Source of the DNA: Marthasterias glacialis
Taxonomy: Eukaryota; Echinodermata; Asteroidea; Forcipulatida; Asteriidae
Assembly (NCBI GenBank): GCA_911728455.2
Contig: OU452224.1
Location: 28,016,187-28,080,186, forward strand
Direction of reading: 5' to 3'
Length of the DNA stretch: 64,000 bases
Position numbers and translations under genes: made by a program
Notes under the pieces: generated by a model
Told to the model about the DNA's origin: nothing
The model's database searches: none
Seen by the model: only the letters and a program-made list of their open reading frames with translations
Shown: piece after piece, positions 15,701 to 31,256 of the stretch
Layout: each line of letters begins with the position of its first letter
Position numbering within the stretch: the first letter of the stretch is position 1

Positions 15701-18700
15701 TACTCCATACCAACCCAACACCCACCCTACTCCATACCAACCCAACACCCACCCTACTCCATACCAACCCAACACCCACCCTACTCCATTCCAACCCAAC
15801 ACCCACCCTACTCCATACCAACCCAACACCCACCCTACTCCATACCAACCCAACACCCACCCTACTCCATACCAACCCAACACCCACCCTACTCCATTCC
15901 AACCCAACAACCCACCCTACTCCATTCCAATTCAACACCCACCCTACTCCATACCAACCCAACACCCACCCTACTCCATTCAAACCCAACACCCACCCTA
16001 CTCCATTCCAACCCAACACCCACCCTACTCCATACCAACCCAACACCCACCCTACTCCATTCCAACCCAACACCCACCCTACTCCATTTCAACCAAACCC
16101 CCACCCTACTCCATACCAAATCAACACCCACCCTACTCCATTCAAACCCAACACCCACCCTACTCCATACCAACCCAACACCCACCCTACTCCATTCAAA
16201 CCCAACACCCACCCTACTCCATTCAAACCCAACACCCACCCTACTCCATTCAAACCCAACACCCACTCTACTCCACACCAACCCAACACCCACATTACTT
16301 CATTCAAACCCAACACCCACCCTACTCCATACCAATCCAACACCCACCCTAGTCCATTCAAACCCAACAACCACTCTACTCCATACCAACCCAACTCCCA
16401 CCCTACTCCATTCAAACCCAACACCCAACCTACTCCATACCAACCCAACACCCACCCTACTCCATACCAACCCAAACCTCGCCCTACAGCATACCAACCC
16501 AACACCCACCCTACTTCATTCAAACCCAACACCCACCCTACTCCACTCCAACCCAACACTCACCCTACTCGATACCAACCCACCCTACAACATTACAACC
16601 CAACACCCACCTTACTTCATTTAAAACCAACACCCACCTTACTTCATTCAAACCCAACACCCACCCTACTCCCTTCCAACCCAACACCCACCCTACTCCA
16701 TACCAACCCAACACCCACCCTACTCCATACCAACCAAACACCCACCCTACTCCATTCAAACCCAACACACACCCTACTCCATTCCAACCCAACATCCACC
16801 TTACTCCATTCCAACCCAACACCCACCTTACTCCATTCAAGCCCATCACCCACCCTACTCCATACCAACCCAACACCCGCCCTACAACATACCAACCCAA
16901 CACAAACCCTACTTCATTCAAACCCAACACCCACCCTACTCCATTTCAACCCAACACCCACCCTTCTCCATACCAACCCAACACCCACCTTACTCAAGTC
17001 AAACCCAACACCCACGCTACTCCATTCCAACCCAACACCCACCCTACTCCATACCAACCCAACACCCACCCTACTCCATTCCGACCCAACACCCACCCTA
17101 CTCCATTCAAACCCAACACCCACCCAACTTCATTCAAACCCAACACCCACCCTACTCCATTCCGACCCAACACCCACCCTACTCCATTCCAACCCAACAC
17201 CCACCCTACTCCATTCAAGCCCATCACCCACCCTACTCTATACCAACCCAACACCCGCCCTACAACACACCAACACAACACCCACCCTACTTCATTCAAA
17301 TCCAACACCCACCCTACTCCATTTCAACCCAACACCCACCCTACTCCATTCAAACCCAACACCTACCCTACTCCATACCAACCCAACACCCACCCTACTC
17401 CATTCAAACCATCACCCACCCTACTCCATACCAACCCAACACCCACCCTACTCCATTCAAACCCAACACCCACCCTACTCCATACCAACCCAACACCCAC
17501 CCTACTCCATTCAAACCCAACACCCACCCTACTCCATTCAAACCCAACACCCACCCTACTCCATACCAACCCAACACCCACCCTAGTCCATTCAAACCCA
17601 ACACCCACTGTACTCCATACCAACCCAACACCCACCCTAATCCATTCAAACCCAACACCCACCCTACTCCATTCCAACCCAACACCCAACCTACTCCATA
17701 CCAACCCAACACCCACCCTACTCCATACCAACCCAAACCCCGCCCTACAGCATACCAACCCAACACCCACCCTACTTCATTCAAACCCAACACCCACCCT
17801 ACTCCACTCCAACCCAACACCCACCCTACTCGATACCAACCCACCCTACTCCATACCAACCCAACACCCACACTACTCCATACCAACCAAACACCCACCC
17901 TACTCCATTCAAACCCAACACACACCCTACTCCATTCCAACCCAACATCCACCCTTCTTTATTCCAACCCAACACCCACCCTACTCCATTCAAGCCCATC
18001 ACCCACCCTACTCCATACCAACCCAACACCCGCCCTACAACATACCAACCCAACACCCACCCTACTTCATTCAAACCCAACACCCACGCTACTCCATTCG
18101 AACTCAACACCCCCCCTACTCCATACCAACCCAACACCCACCCTACTCCATTCCGACCCAACACCCACCCTACTCCATACCAACCCAACACCCACACTAC
18201 TCCATACCAACCAAACACCCACCCTACTCCATTCAAACCCAACACACACCCTACTCCATTCAAACCCAACACCCACCCTACTCCATACCAATCCAACACC
18301 CACCCTACTCCATTCAAACCCAACACCCACCCTACTCCATTCAAACCCAACACCCACCCTACTCCATTCAAACCCAACACCCACTCTACTCCACACCAAC
18401 CCAACACCCACATTACTTCATTCAAACCCAACACCCACCCTACTCCATACCAATCCAACACCCACCCTAGTCCATTCAAACCCAACAACCACTCTACTCC
18501 ATACCAACCCAACTCCCACCCTACTCCATTCAAACCCAACACCCAACCTACTCCATACCAACCCAACACCCATTCTACTCCATACCAACCCAAACCTCGC
18601 CCTACAGCATACCAACCCAACACCCACCCTACTTCATTCAAACCCAACACCCACCCTACTCCACTCCAACCCAACACTCACCCTACTCGATACCAACCCA

Positions 18701-21700
18701 CCCTACAACATTACAACCCAACACCCACCTTACTTCATTTAAAACCAACACCCACCCTACTCCATTCAAACCCAACACCCACCTACTCCATTCAAACCCA
18801 ACACCCACCGTACTCCATACCAACCCAACATCCACCCTACTCCATACCAACCCAACACCCACCCTACTCCATTCCAACCCAACACCCACCCTACTTCATT
18901 CCAACCCAACACCCACCGTACTCGATACCAACCCAACACCCACCCTACTCCATACCAACCCAACACCCACCTTACTCCATACCAACCCAACACCCACCCT
19001 ACTCCATACCAACCCAACACCCACCCTACTCCATTCCAACCCAACACCCACCCTACTCCATACCAACCCAACACCCACCCTACTCCATACCAACCCAACA
19101 CCCACCCTACTCCATTCCAACCCAACAACCCACCCTACTCCATTCCAATTCAACACCCACCCTACTCCATACCAACCCAACACCCACCCTACTCCATTCA
19201 AACCCAACACCCACCCTACTCCATTCCAACCCAACACCCACCCTACTCCATACCAACCCAACACCCACCCTACTCCATTCCAACCCAACACCCACCCTAC
19301 TCCATTTCAACCAAACCCCCACCCTACTCCATACCAAATCAACACCCACCCTACTCCATTCAAACCCAACACCCACCCTACTCCATACCAACCCAACACC
19401 CACCCTACTCCATTCAAACCCAACACCCACCCTACTCCATTCAAACCCAACACCCACCCTACTCCATTCAAACCCAACACCCACTCTACTCCACACCAAC
19501 CCAACACCCACATTACTTCATTCAAACCCAACACCCACCGTACTCCATACCAATCCAACACCCACCCTAGTCCATTCAAACCCAACACCCACTCTACTCC
19601 ATACCAACCCAACACCCACCCTACTCCATTCAAACCCAACACCCACCCTACTCCATACCAACCCAACACCCACCCTACTCCATACCAACCCAACACCCAC
19701 CCTACTCCATTCCAACCCAACACCCACCCTACTTCATTCCAACCCAACACCCACCCTACTCCATACCAACCCAACACCCACCCTACTCCATACCAACCCA
19801 ACACCCACCCTACTCCATACCAACCCAACACCCACCCTACTCCATACCAACCCAACACCCACCCTACTCCATTCCAACCCAACACCCACCCTACTCCATT
19901 CAAACCCAACACCCACCCTACTCCATACCAACCCAAGACCCACCTACTCCATTCAAACCAAACACCCACCCTGCTCCATTCCAACCCAACACCCACCCTG
20001 CTCCATTCAAACCCAACACCCACCGTACTCCATACCAACCCAACATCCACCCTACTCAATACCAACCCAACACCCACCCTACTCCATTCCAACCCAACAC
20101 CCACCCTACTTCATTCCAACCCAACACCCACCCTACTCGATACCAACCCAACACCCACCCTACTCCATACCAACCCAACACCCACCCTACTCCATACCAA
20201 CCCAACACCCACCCTACTCCATACCAACCCAACACCCACCCTACTCCATTCCAACCCAACACCCACCCTACTCCATTCCAACCCAACACCCACCCTATTC
20301 CATACCAACCCAAAAACCCACCCTACTCCATTCCAATTCAACACCCACCCTACTCCATACCAACCCAACACCCACCCTACTCCATTCAAACCCAACACCC
20401 ACCCTACTCCATACCAACCCAACACCCACCCTACTCTATTCCAACCCAACACCCACCCTACTCCATTCCAACCAAACCCCCACCCTACTCCATACCAAAT
20501 CAACACCCACCCTACTCCATTCAAACCCAACACCCACCCTACTCCATACCAACCCAACACCCACCCTACTCCATTCAAACCCAACACCCACCCTACTCCA
20601 TTCAAACCCAACACCCACTCTACTCCACACCAACCCAACACCCACATTACTTCATTCAAACCCAACACCCACCCTACTCCATACCAATCCAACACCCACC
20701 CTAGTCCATTCAAGCCCATCACCCACCCTACTCCATATCAACCCAACACCCGCCCTACAACACACCAACACAACATCCACCCTACTTCATTTAAACCCAA
20801 CACCCACCCTACTCCATTTCAACCCAACACCCACCCTACTCCATTCAAACCCAACACCCACCCTACTCCATACCAACCCAACACCCACCCTACTCCATTC
20901 AAACCCAACACCCACCCTACTCCATTCCAACCCAACACCCACCTACTCCATTCAAACCCAACACCCACCGTACTCCATACCAACCCAACATCCACCCTAC
21001 TCCATACCAACCCAACACCCACCCTACTCCATTCCAACCCAACACCCACCCTACTTCATTCCAACCCAACACCCACCCTACTCCATACCAACCCAACACC
21101 CACCCTACTCCATACCAACCCAACACCCACCCTACTCCATACCAACCCAACACCCACCCTACTCCATACCAACCCAACACCCACCCTACTCCATTCCAAC
21201 CCAACACCCACCCTACTCCATACCAACCCAACACCCACCCTACTCCATACCAACCCAACACCCACCCTACTCCATACCAACCCAACACCCACCCTACTCC
21301 ATTCCAACCCAACAACCCACCCTACTCCATTCCAATTCAACACCCACCCTACTCCATACCAACCCAACACCCACCCTACTCCATTCAAACCCAACACCCA
21401 CCCTACTCCATTCCAACCCAACACCCACCCTACTCCATACCAACCCAACACCCACCCTACTCCATTCCAACCCAACACCCACCCTACTCCATTTCAACCA
21501 AACCCCCACCCTACTCCATACCAAATCAACACCCACCCTACTCCATTCAAACCCAACACCCACCCTACTCCATACCAACCCAACACCCACCCTACTCCAT
21601 TCAAACCCAACACCCACCCTACTCCATTCAAACCCAACACCCACCCTACTCCATTCAAACCCAACACCCACTCTACTCCACACCAACCCAACACCCACAT

Positions 21701-23582
21701 TACTTCATTCAAACCCAACACCCACCCTACTCCATACCAATCCAACACCCACCCTAGTCCATTCAAACCCAACAACCACTCTACTCCATACCAACCCAAC
21801 TCCCACCCTACTCCATTCAAACCCAACACCCAACCTACTCCATACCAACCCAACACCCACCCTACTCCATACCAACCCAAACCTCGCCCTACAGCATACC
21901 AACCCAACACCCACCCTACTTCATTCAAACCCAACACCCACCCTACTCCACTCCAACCCAACACTCACCCTACTCGATACCAACCCACCCTACAACATTA
22001 CAACCCAACACCCACCTTACTTCATTTAAAACCAACACCCACCTTACTTCATTCAAACCCAACACCCACCCTACTCCCTTCCAACCCAACACCCACCCTA
22101 CTCCATACCAACCCAACACCCACACTACTCCATACCAACCAAACACCCACCCTACTCCATTCAAACCCAACACACACCCTACTCCATTCCAACCCAACAT
22201 CCACCTTACTCCATTCCAACCCAACACCCACCCTACTCCATTCAAGCCCATCACCCACCCTACTCCATACCAACCCAACACCCGCCCTACAACATACCAA
22301 CCCAACACAAACCCTACTTCATTCAAACCCAACACCCACCCTACTCCATTTCAACCCAACACCCACCCTTCTCCATACCAACCCAACACCCACCTTACTC
22401 AAGTCAAACCCAACACCCACGCTACTCCATTCCAACCCAACACCCACCCTACTCCATACCAACCCAACACCCACCCTACTCCATTCCGACCCAACACCCA
22501 CCCTACTCCATTCAAACCCAACACCCACCCAACTTCATTCAAACCCAACACCCACCCTACTCCATTCCGACCCAACACCCACCCTACTCCATTCCAACCC
22601 AACACCCACCCTACTCCATTCAAGCCCATCACCCACCCTACTCTATACCAACCCAACACCCGCCCTACAACACACCAACACAACACCCACCCTACTTCAT
22701 TCAAATCCAACACCCACCCTACTCCATTTCAACCCAACACCCACCCTACTCCATTCAAACCCAACACCTACCCTACTCCATACCAACCCAACACCCACCC
22801 TACTCCATTCAAACCATCACCCACCCTACTCCATACCAACCCAACACCCACCCTACTCCATTCAAACCCAACACCCACCCTACTCCATACCAACCCAACA
22901 CCCACCCTACTCCATTCAAACCCAACACCCACCCTACTCCATTCAAACCCAACACCCACCCTACTCCATACCAACCCAACACCCACCCTAGTCCATTCAA
23001 ACCCAACACCCACTCTACTCCATACCAACCCAACACCCACCCTAATCCATTCAAACCCAACACCCACCCTACTCCATTCCAACCCAACACCCAACCTACT
23101 CCATACCAACCCAACACCCACCCTACTCCATACCAACCCAAACCCCGCCCTACAGCATACCAACCCAACACCCACCCTACTTCATTCAAACCCAACACCC
23201 ACCCTACTCCACTCCAACCCAACACCCACCCTACTCGATACCAACCCACCCTACTCCATACCAACCCAACACCCACACTACTCCATACCAACCAAACACC
23301 CACCCTACTCCATTCAAACCCAACACACACCCTACTCCATTCCAACCCAACATCCACCCTACTTTATTCCAACCCAACACCCACCCTACTCCATTCAAGC
23401 CCATCACCCACCCTACTCCATACCAACCCAACACCCGCCCTACAACATACCAACCCAACACCCACCCTACTTCATTCAAACCCAACACCCACGCTACTCC
23501 ATTCGAACTCAACACCCCCCCTACTCCATACCAACCCAACACCCACCCTACTCCATTCCGACCCAACACCCACCCTACTCCA
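12770..23582. repeat. 5,405-bp higher-order tandem duplication within the satellite
   Basis: Irregular monomers recur at a constant offset of 5,405 bp. The segment at 13,278 matches 18,683, that at 16,089 matches 21,494, and that at 17,363 matches 22,768. Translated blocks over 250 codons long are identical between the copies at 13,902 and 19,307. The copies abut: about 12,770-18,177 and 18,175-23,582. At the right end (18,178 versus 23,583) the sequences diverge. Shorter offsets of 703, 2,160, 2,863 and 3,287 bp recur elsewhere, so duplication has been nested. Confidence 0.85.
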
Positions 23583-24775
23583 TACCAACCCAACACCCAC
23601 CCTACTCCATTCAAACCCAACACCCACCCTACTCCATTCAAACCCACCACCCACCCTACTCCATACCAACCCAACACCCACCCTACTCAATACCAACCAA
23701 ACACCCACCTTACTCTATTCCAACCCAACACCCACCCTACTCCATACCAACCCAACACCCACCCCACTCCATTCAAACCTAACATCCACCCTACTCCATA
23801 CCAACCCAACACCCACCCTACTCCCTTCAAACCCAACACCCACCCTACTCCATTCCAACCCAACATCCACCCTACTCCATTCAAGCCCATCACCCACCCT
23901 ACTCCATACCAACCCAACACCCACCCCACTCCATTCAAACCTAACATCCACCCTACTCCATACCAACCCAACACCCACCCTACTCCATTCAAACCCAACA
24001 CCCACCCTACTCCATTCCAACCCAACACCCACCCTACTCCATTCAAGCCCATCACCCACCCTACTCCATACCAACCCAACACCCGCCCTACAACATACCA
24101 ACCCAACACCCACCCTACTTCATTCCAACCCAACACCCACCCTACTACATTTCAACCCAACACCCACCCTACTCCATACCAACCCAACACCTACCTTACT
24201 CCATTCAAACCCAACACCCACGCTACTCCATTCCAACCCAACACCCACCCTACTCCATACCAACCCAACACCCACCCTACTCCATTCCGACCCAACACCC
24301 ACCCTACTCCATACCAACCCAACACCCACCCTACTCCATTCAAACCAAACACCCACCCTACTCCATTCCAACCCAACACCCACCCTACTCCATACCAACC
24401 AAAGACCCACCCTACTCTATTCCAACCCAACACCCACCCTTCTCCATACCAACCCAACACCCACCCCACTCCATTCAAACCTAACATCCACCCTACTCCA
24501 TTCCAACCCAACACTCACCCTACTCCATTCCAACTCAACACCCATCCTTATCCATTCCAACCCAACACCCACCCTACTTCATTCAAACCCAACACCCACA
24601 CTACTCCATATCAACCCAACACCAACCCTACTCCATTCTAACCCAACACCCACCCTACTCCATACCAACCCAACACCCAACCTACTCTATTCAAACCCAA
24701 CACCCACCCTACTCCATACCAACCCAGCACCCACCCTACTCCATTTCAACCCAACACCCACCCTACTCCATTCCA

Positions 24776-24843
24776 AAACTCGGGAGCGTTGCCTCGTGAA
24801 GTTTTTGAATATTTTGACGGCGCATCTCAGAACTACTCCTACT
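24776..24843. repeat. 68-bp non-satellite boundary sequence, internal copy 1
   Basis: A unique-looking stretch (AAAACTCGGGAGCGTTGCCT through TTTGACGGCGCATCTCAG) interrupts the satellite. It is the same sequence that forms the right edge of the whole array at 31,187-31,256. Confidence 0.9.
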
Positions 24844-27800
24844 ACCCACCCTTCTTCATTCAAACCCAACACCCACACTACTCCATATCAACCCAACACC
24901 CACCCTACTCCATTCCGACCCAACACCCACCCTACTCCATTCCAACCCAACACCCACCCTACTCCATTCAAGCCCATCACCCACCCTACTCCATACCAAC
25001 CCAACACCCGCCCTACAACACACCAACACAACACCCACCCTACTTCATTCAAATCCAGCACCCACCCTACTCCATTTCAACCCAACATCCACCCTACTCC
25101 ATTCAAACCCAACACCCACCCTACTCCATACCAACCCAACACCCACCCTACTCCATTCAAACCCAACACCCACCCTACTCCATACCAACCCAACACCCAC
25201 CCTACTCCATTCAAACCCAACACCCACCCTACTCCATACCAACCCAACACCCACCCTACTCCATTCAAACCCAACACCCACCCTACTCCATACCAACCCA
25301 ACACCCACCCTAGTCCATTCAAACCCAACACCCACTCTACTCCATACCAACCCAACACCCACCCTACTCCATTCAAACCCAACACCCACCCTACTCCATT
25401 CCAACCCAACACCCAACCTACTCCATACCAACCCAACACCCACCCTACTCCATACCAACCCAAACCCCGCCCTACAGCATACCAACCCAACACCCACCCT
25501 ACTTCATTCAAACCCAACACCCACCCTACTCCACTCCAACCCAACACCCACCCTACTCGATACCAACCCACCCTACTCCATACCAACCCAACACCCACAC
25601 TACTCCATACCAACCAAACACCCACCCTACTCCATTCAAACCCAACACACACCCTACTCCATTCCAACCCAACATCCACCCTACTTTATTCCAACCCAAC
25701 ACCCACCCTACTCCATTCAAGCCCATCACCCACCCTACTCCATACCAACCCAACACCCGCCCTACAACATACCAACCCAACACCCACCCTACTTCATTCA
25801 AACCCAACACCCACCCTACTCCATTTCAACCCAACACCCACCCTACTCCATACCAACCCAACACCCTCCTTACTCCATTCAAACCCAACACCCACGCTAC
25901 TCCATACCAACCCAACACCCACCCTACTCCATTCAAACCCAACACCCACCCTACTCCATACCAACCCAACACCCACCCTACTCCATTCAAACCCAACACC
26001 CACCCTACTCCATACCAACCCAACACCCACCCTACTCCATACCAACCCAACACCCACCCTACTCCATTCAAACCCAACACCCACCCTACTCCATACCAAC
26101 CCAACACCCACCCTACTCCATTCAAACCCAACACCCACCCTACTCCATACCAACCCAACATCCACCCTACTCCATTCAAACCCAACACCCACCCTACTCC
26201 ATACCAACCCAACACCCACCCTACTCCATTCAAACCCAACACCCACCCTACTCCATACCAACCCAACACCCACCCTACTCCATTCAAACCCAACACCCAC
26301 CCTACTCCATACCAACCCAACACCCACCCTACTCCATTCAAACCCAACACCCACCCTACTCCATACCAACCCAACACCCACCCTAGTCCATTCAAACCCA
26401 ACACCCACTCTACTCCATACCAACCCAACACCCACCCTACTCCATTCAAACCCAACACCCACCCTACTCCATTCCAACCCAACACCCAACCTACTCCATA
26501 CCAACCCAACACCCACCCTACTCCATACCAACCCAAACCCCGCCCTACAGCATACCAACCAAACACCCACCCTACTTCATTCAAACCCAACACCCACCCT
26601 ACTCCACTCCAACCCAACACCCACCCTACTCGATACCAACCCACCCTACTCCATACCAACCCAACACCCACACTACTCCATACCAACCAAACACCCACCC
26701 TACTCCATTCAAACCCAACACACACCCTACTCCATTCCAACCCAACATCCACCCTACTTCATTCAAACCCAACACCCACCCTACTCCACTCCAACCCAAC
26801 ACCCACCCTACTCGATACCAACCCACCCTACTCCATACCAACCCAACACCCACACTACTCCATACCAACCAAACACCCACCCTACTCCATTCAAACCCAA
26901 CACCCACCCTACTCCATTCAAGCCCATCACCCACCCTACTCCATACCAACCCAACACCCGCCCTACAACATACCAACCCAACACCCACCCTACTTCATTC
27001 AAACCCAACACCCACCCTACTCCATTTCAACCCAACACCCACCCTACTCCATACCAACCCAACACCCTCCTTACTCCATTCAAACCCAACACCCACGCTA
27101 CTCCATTCGAACTCAACACCCACCCTACTCCATACCAACCCAACACCCACCCTACTCCATTCCGACCCAACACCCACCCTACTCCATACCAACCCAACAC
27201 CCACCCTACTCCATTCAAACCCAACACCCACCCTACTCCATTCAAACCCATCACCCACCCTACTCCATACCAACCCAACACCCACCCTACTCCATACCAA
27301 CCAAACACCCACCTTACTCTATTCCAACCCAACACCCACCCTACTCCATACCAACCCAACACCCACCCCACTCCATTCAAACCTAACATCCATCCTACTC
27401 CATACCAACCCAACACCCACCCTACTCCATTCAAACCCAACACCCACCCTACTCCATTCCAACCCAACATCCACCTTACTCCTTTCCAACCCAACACCCA
27501 CCCTACTCCATTCAAGCCCATCACCCACCCTACTCCATACCAACCCAACACCCGCCCTACAACATACCAACCCAACACCCAGCCTACTTCATTCCAACCC
27601 AACACCCACCCTACTACATTTCAACCCAACACCCACCCTACTCCATACCAACCCAACACCCACCTTACTCCATTCAAACCCAACACCCACGCTACTCCTT
27701 TCCAACCCAACACCCACCCTACTCCATACCAACCCAACACCCACCCTACTCCATTCCGACCCAACACCCACCCTACTCCATACCAACCCAACACCCACCC

Positions 27801-28891
27801 TACTCCATTCAAACCCAACACCCACCCTACTCCATTCCAACCCAACACCCACCCTACTCCATACCAACCAAACACCCACCCTACTCTATTCCAACCAAAC
27901 ACCCACCCTACTCCATACCAACCCAACACCCACCCCACTCCATTCAAACCTAACATCCACCCTACTCCATTCCAACCCAACACTCACCCTACTCCCTTCA
28001 AACCCAACACCCACCCTACTCCATTCCAACCCAACATCCACCCTACTCCATTCAAGCCCATCACCCACCCTACTCCATACCAACCCAACACCCACCCCAC
28101 TCCATTCAAACCTAACATCCACCCTACTCCATACCAACCCAACACCCACCCTACTCCATTCAAACCCAACACCCACCCTACTCCATTCCAACCCAACACC
28201 CACCCTACTCCATTCAAGCCCATCACCCACCCTACTCCATACCAACCCAACACCCGCCCTACAACATACCAACCCAACACCCATCCTACTTCATTCCAAC
28301 CCAACACCCACCCTACTACATTTCAACCCAACACCCACCCTACTCCATACCAACCCAACACCCACCTTACTCCATTCAAACCCAACACCCACGCTACTCC
28401 ATTCCAACCCAACACCCACCCTACTCCATACCAACCCAACACCCACCCTACTCCATTCCGACCCAACACCCACCCTACTCCATACCAACCCAACACCCAC
28501 CCTACTCCATTCAAACCCAACACCCACCCTACTCCATTCCAACCCAACACCCACCCTACTCCATACCAACCAAACACCCACCCTACTCTATTCCAACCCA
28601 ACACCCACCCTTCTCCATACCAACCCAACACCCACCCCACTCCATTCAAACCTAACATCCACCCTACTCCATTCCAACCCAACACTCACCCTACTCCATT
28701 CCAACTCAACACCCACCCTTATCCATTCCAACCCAACACCCACCCTACTTCATTCAAACCCAACACCCACACTACTCCATATCAACCCAACACCCACCCT
28801 ACTCCATTCTAACCCAACACCCACCCTACTCCATACCAACCCAGCACCCACCCTACTCCATTTCAACCCAACACCCACCCTACTCCATTCC

Positions 28892-28960
28892 AAAACTCGG
28901 GAGCGTTGCCTCGTGAAGTTTTTGAATATTTTGACGGCGCATCTCAGAACTACTCCTACT
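28892..28960. repeat. 68-bp non-satellite boundary sequence, internal copy 2
   Basis: Same sequence as at 24,776, offset 4,117 bp. Satellite to its right also repeats the pattern found to the right of copy 1, apart from point changes such as CCAAATCAACC for CCATATCAACC. Confidence 0.9.
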
Positions 28961-31186
28961 ACCCACCCTTCTTCATTCAAACCCAACACCCACACTACTC
29001 CAAATCAACCCAACACCCACCCTACTCCATTCCGACCCAACACCCACCCTACTCCATTCCAACCCAACACCCACCCTACTCCATTCAAGCCCATCACCCA
29101 CCCTACTCCATACCAACCCAACACCCGCCCTACAACACACCAACACAACACCCACCCTACTTCATTCAAATCCAGCACCCACCCTACTCCATTTCAACCC
29201 AACATCCACCCTACTCCATTCAAACCCAACACCCACCCTACTCCATACCAACCCAACACCCACCCTACTCCATTCAAACCCAACACCCACCCTACTCCAT
29301 ACCAACCCAACACCCACCCTACTCCATTCAAACCCAACACCCACCCTACTCCATACCAACCCAACACCCACCCTACTCCATTCAAACCCAACACCCACCT
29401 TACTCCATTCAAACCCAACACCCACCCTACTCCATACCAACCCAACACCCACCCTAGTCCATTCAAACCCAACACCCACTCTACTCCATACCAACCCAAC
29501 ACCCACCCTACTCCATTCAAACCCAACACCCACCCTACTCCATTCCAACCCAACACCCACCCTACTCCATACCAACCCAACACCCACCCTACTCCATACC
29601 AACCCAAACCCCGCCCTACAGCATACCAACCCAACACCCACCCTACTTCATTCAAACCCAACACCCACCCTACTCCACTCCAACCCAACACCCACCCTAC
29701 TCGATACCAACCCACCCTACTCCATACCAACCCAACACCCACACTACTCCATACCAACCAAACACCCACCCTACTCCATTCAAACCCAACACACACCCTA
29801 CTCCATTCCAACCCAACATCCACCCTACTTTATTCCAACCCAACACCCACCCTACTCCATTCAAGCCCATCACCCACCCTACTCCATACCAACCCAACAC
29901 CCGCCCTACAACATACCAACCCAACACCCACCCTACTTCATTCAAACCCAACACCCACCCTACTCCATTTCAACCCAACACCCACCCTACTCCATACCAA
30001 CCCAACACCCTCCTTACTCCATTCAAACCCAACACCCACGCTACTCCATTCGAACTCAACACCCACCCTACTCCATACCAACCCAACACCCACCCTACTC
30101 CATTCCGACCCAACACCAACCCTACTCCATACCAACCCAACACCCACCCTACTCCATTCAAACCCAACACCCACCCTACTCCATTCAAACCCATCACCCA
30201 CCCTACTCCATACCAACCCAACACCCACCCTACTCCATACCAACCAAACACCCACCTTACTCTATTCCAACCCAACACCCACTCTACTCCATACCAACCC
30301 AACACCCACCCCACTCCATTCAAACCTAACATCCACCCTACTCCATACCAACCCAACACCCACCCTACTCCATTCAAACCCAACACCCACCCTACTCCAT
30401 TCCAACCCAACATCCACCTTACTCCTTTCCAACCCAACACCCACCCTACTCCATTCAAGCCCATCACCCACCCTACTCCATACCAACCCAACACCCGCCC
30501 TACAACATACCAACCCAACACCCAGCCTACTTCATTCCAACCCAACACCCACCCTACTACATTTCAACCCAACACCCACCCTACTCCATACCAACCCAAC
30601 ACCCACCTTACTCCATTCAAACCCAACACCCACGCTACTCCTTTCCAACCCAACACCCACCCTACTCCATACCAACCCAACACCCACCCTACTCCATTCC
30701 GACCCAACACCCACCCTACTCCATACCAACCCAACACCCACCCTACTCCATTCAAACCCAACACCCACCCTACTCCATTCCAACCCAACACCCACCCTAC
30801 TCCATACCAACCAAACACCCACCCTACTCTATTCCAACCAAACACCCACCCTACTCCATACCAACCCAACACCCACCCCACTCCATTCAAACCTAACATC
30901 CACCCTACTCCATTCCAACCCAACACTCACCCTACTCCATTCCAACTCAACACCCACCCTTATCCATTCCAACCCAACACCCACCCTACTTCATTCAAAC
31001 CCAACACCCACACTACTCCATATCAACCCAACACCCTCCCTACTCCATTCTAACCCAACACCCACCCTACTCCATACCAACCCAACACCCAACCTACTCC
31101 ATTCAAACCCAACACCCACCCTACTCCATACCAACCCAACACCCACCCTACTCCATACCAACCCAACACTCACCTTACTCCATTCC

Positions 31187-31256
31187 AAAACTCGGGAGCG
31201 TTGCCTCGTGAAGTTTTTGAATATTTTGACGGCGCATCTCAGAACTACTCCTACTG
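31187..31256. repeat. 68-bp boundary sequence at the right end of the satellite
   Basis: Third copy. It joins the satellite to single-copy-looking DNA starting GCCTGATCTACTTG. It is probably the original flank of the array that was copied inward twice. Confidence 0.85.

Larger units (their letters stand above)
3026..31190. repeat. 28-kb satellite array of a 27-bp monomer
   Basis: About 1,040 head-to-tail copies of a 27-bp unit with the fixed core ACCCACCCTACTCCAT. The rest of the unit comes in three main forms (ATACCAACCCA, ATTCCAACCCA, ATTCAAACCCA). The + strand has almost no G, so all G lies on the - strand as three GGG runs per monomer. Because 27 is divisible by three and the core has no stop in most frames, the array creates long ORFs on both strands (up to 1,338 codons). 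These have no start context, domain or signal peptide and are composition artefacts. A few monomers are shortened (CACCTACTCC), which shifts the period locally. Long blocks recur within the array. Confidence 0.97.

Noticed and set aside
24796-28812. A 1,338-codon ORF and many other long ORFs on both strands of the satellite
   Set aside because: The 27-bp monomer is a multiple of three and lacks stops in several frames at once, so ORFs are inevitable. There is no signal peptide, domain or frame-specific codon preference, and all frames are open equally.
3026-31190. CRISPR-like array
   Set aside because: The repeats are contiguous 27-bp monomers with no unique spacers, and the DNA is animal nuclear.
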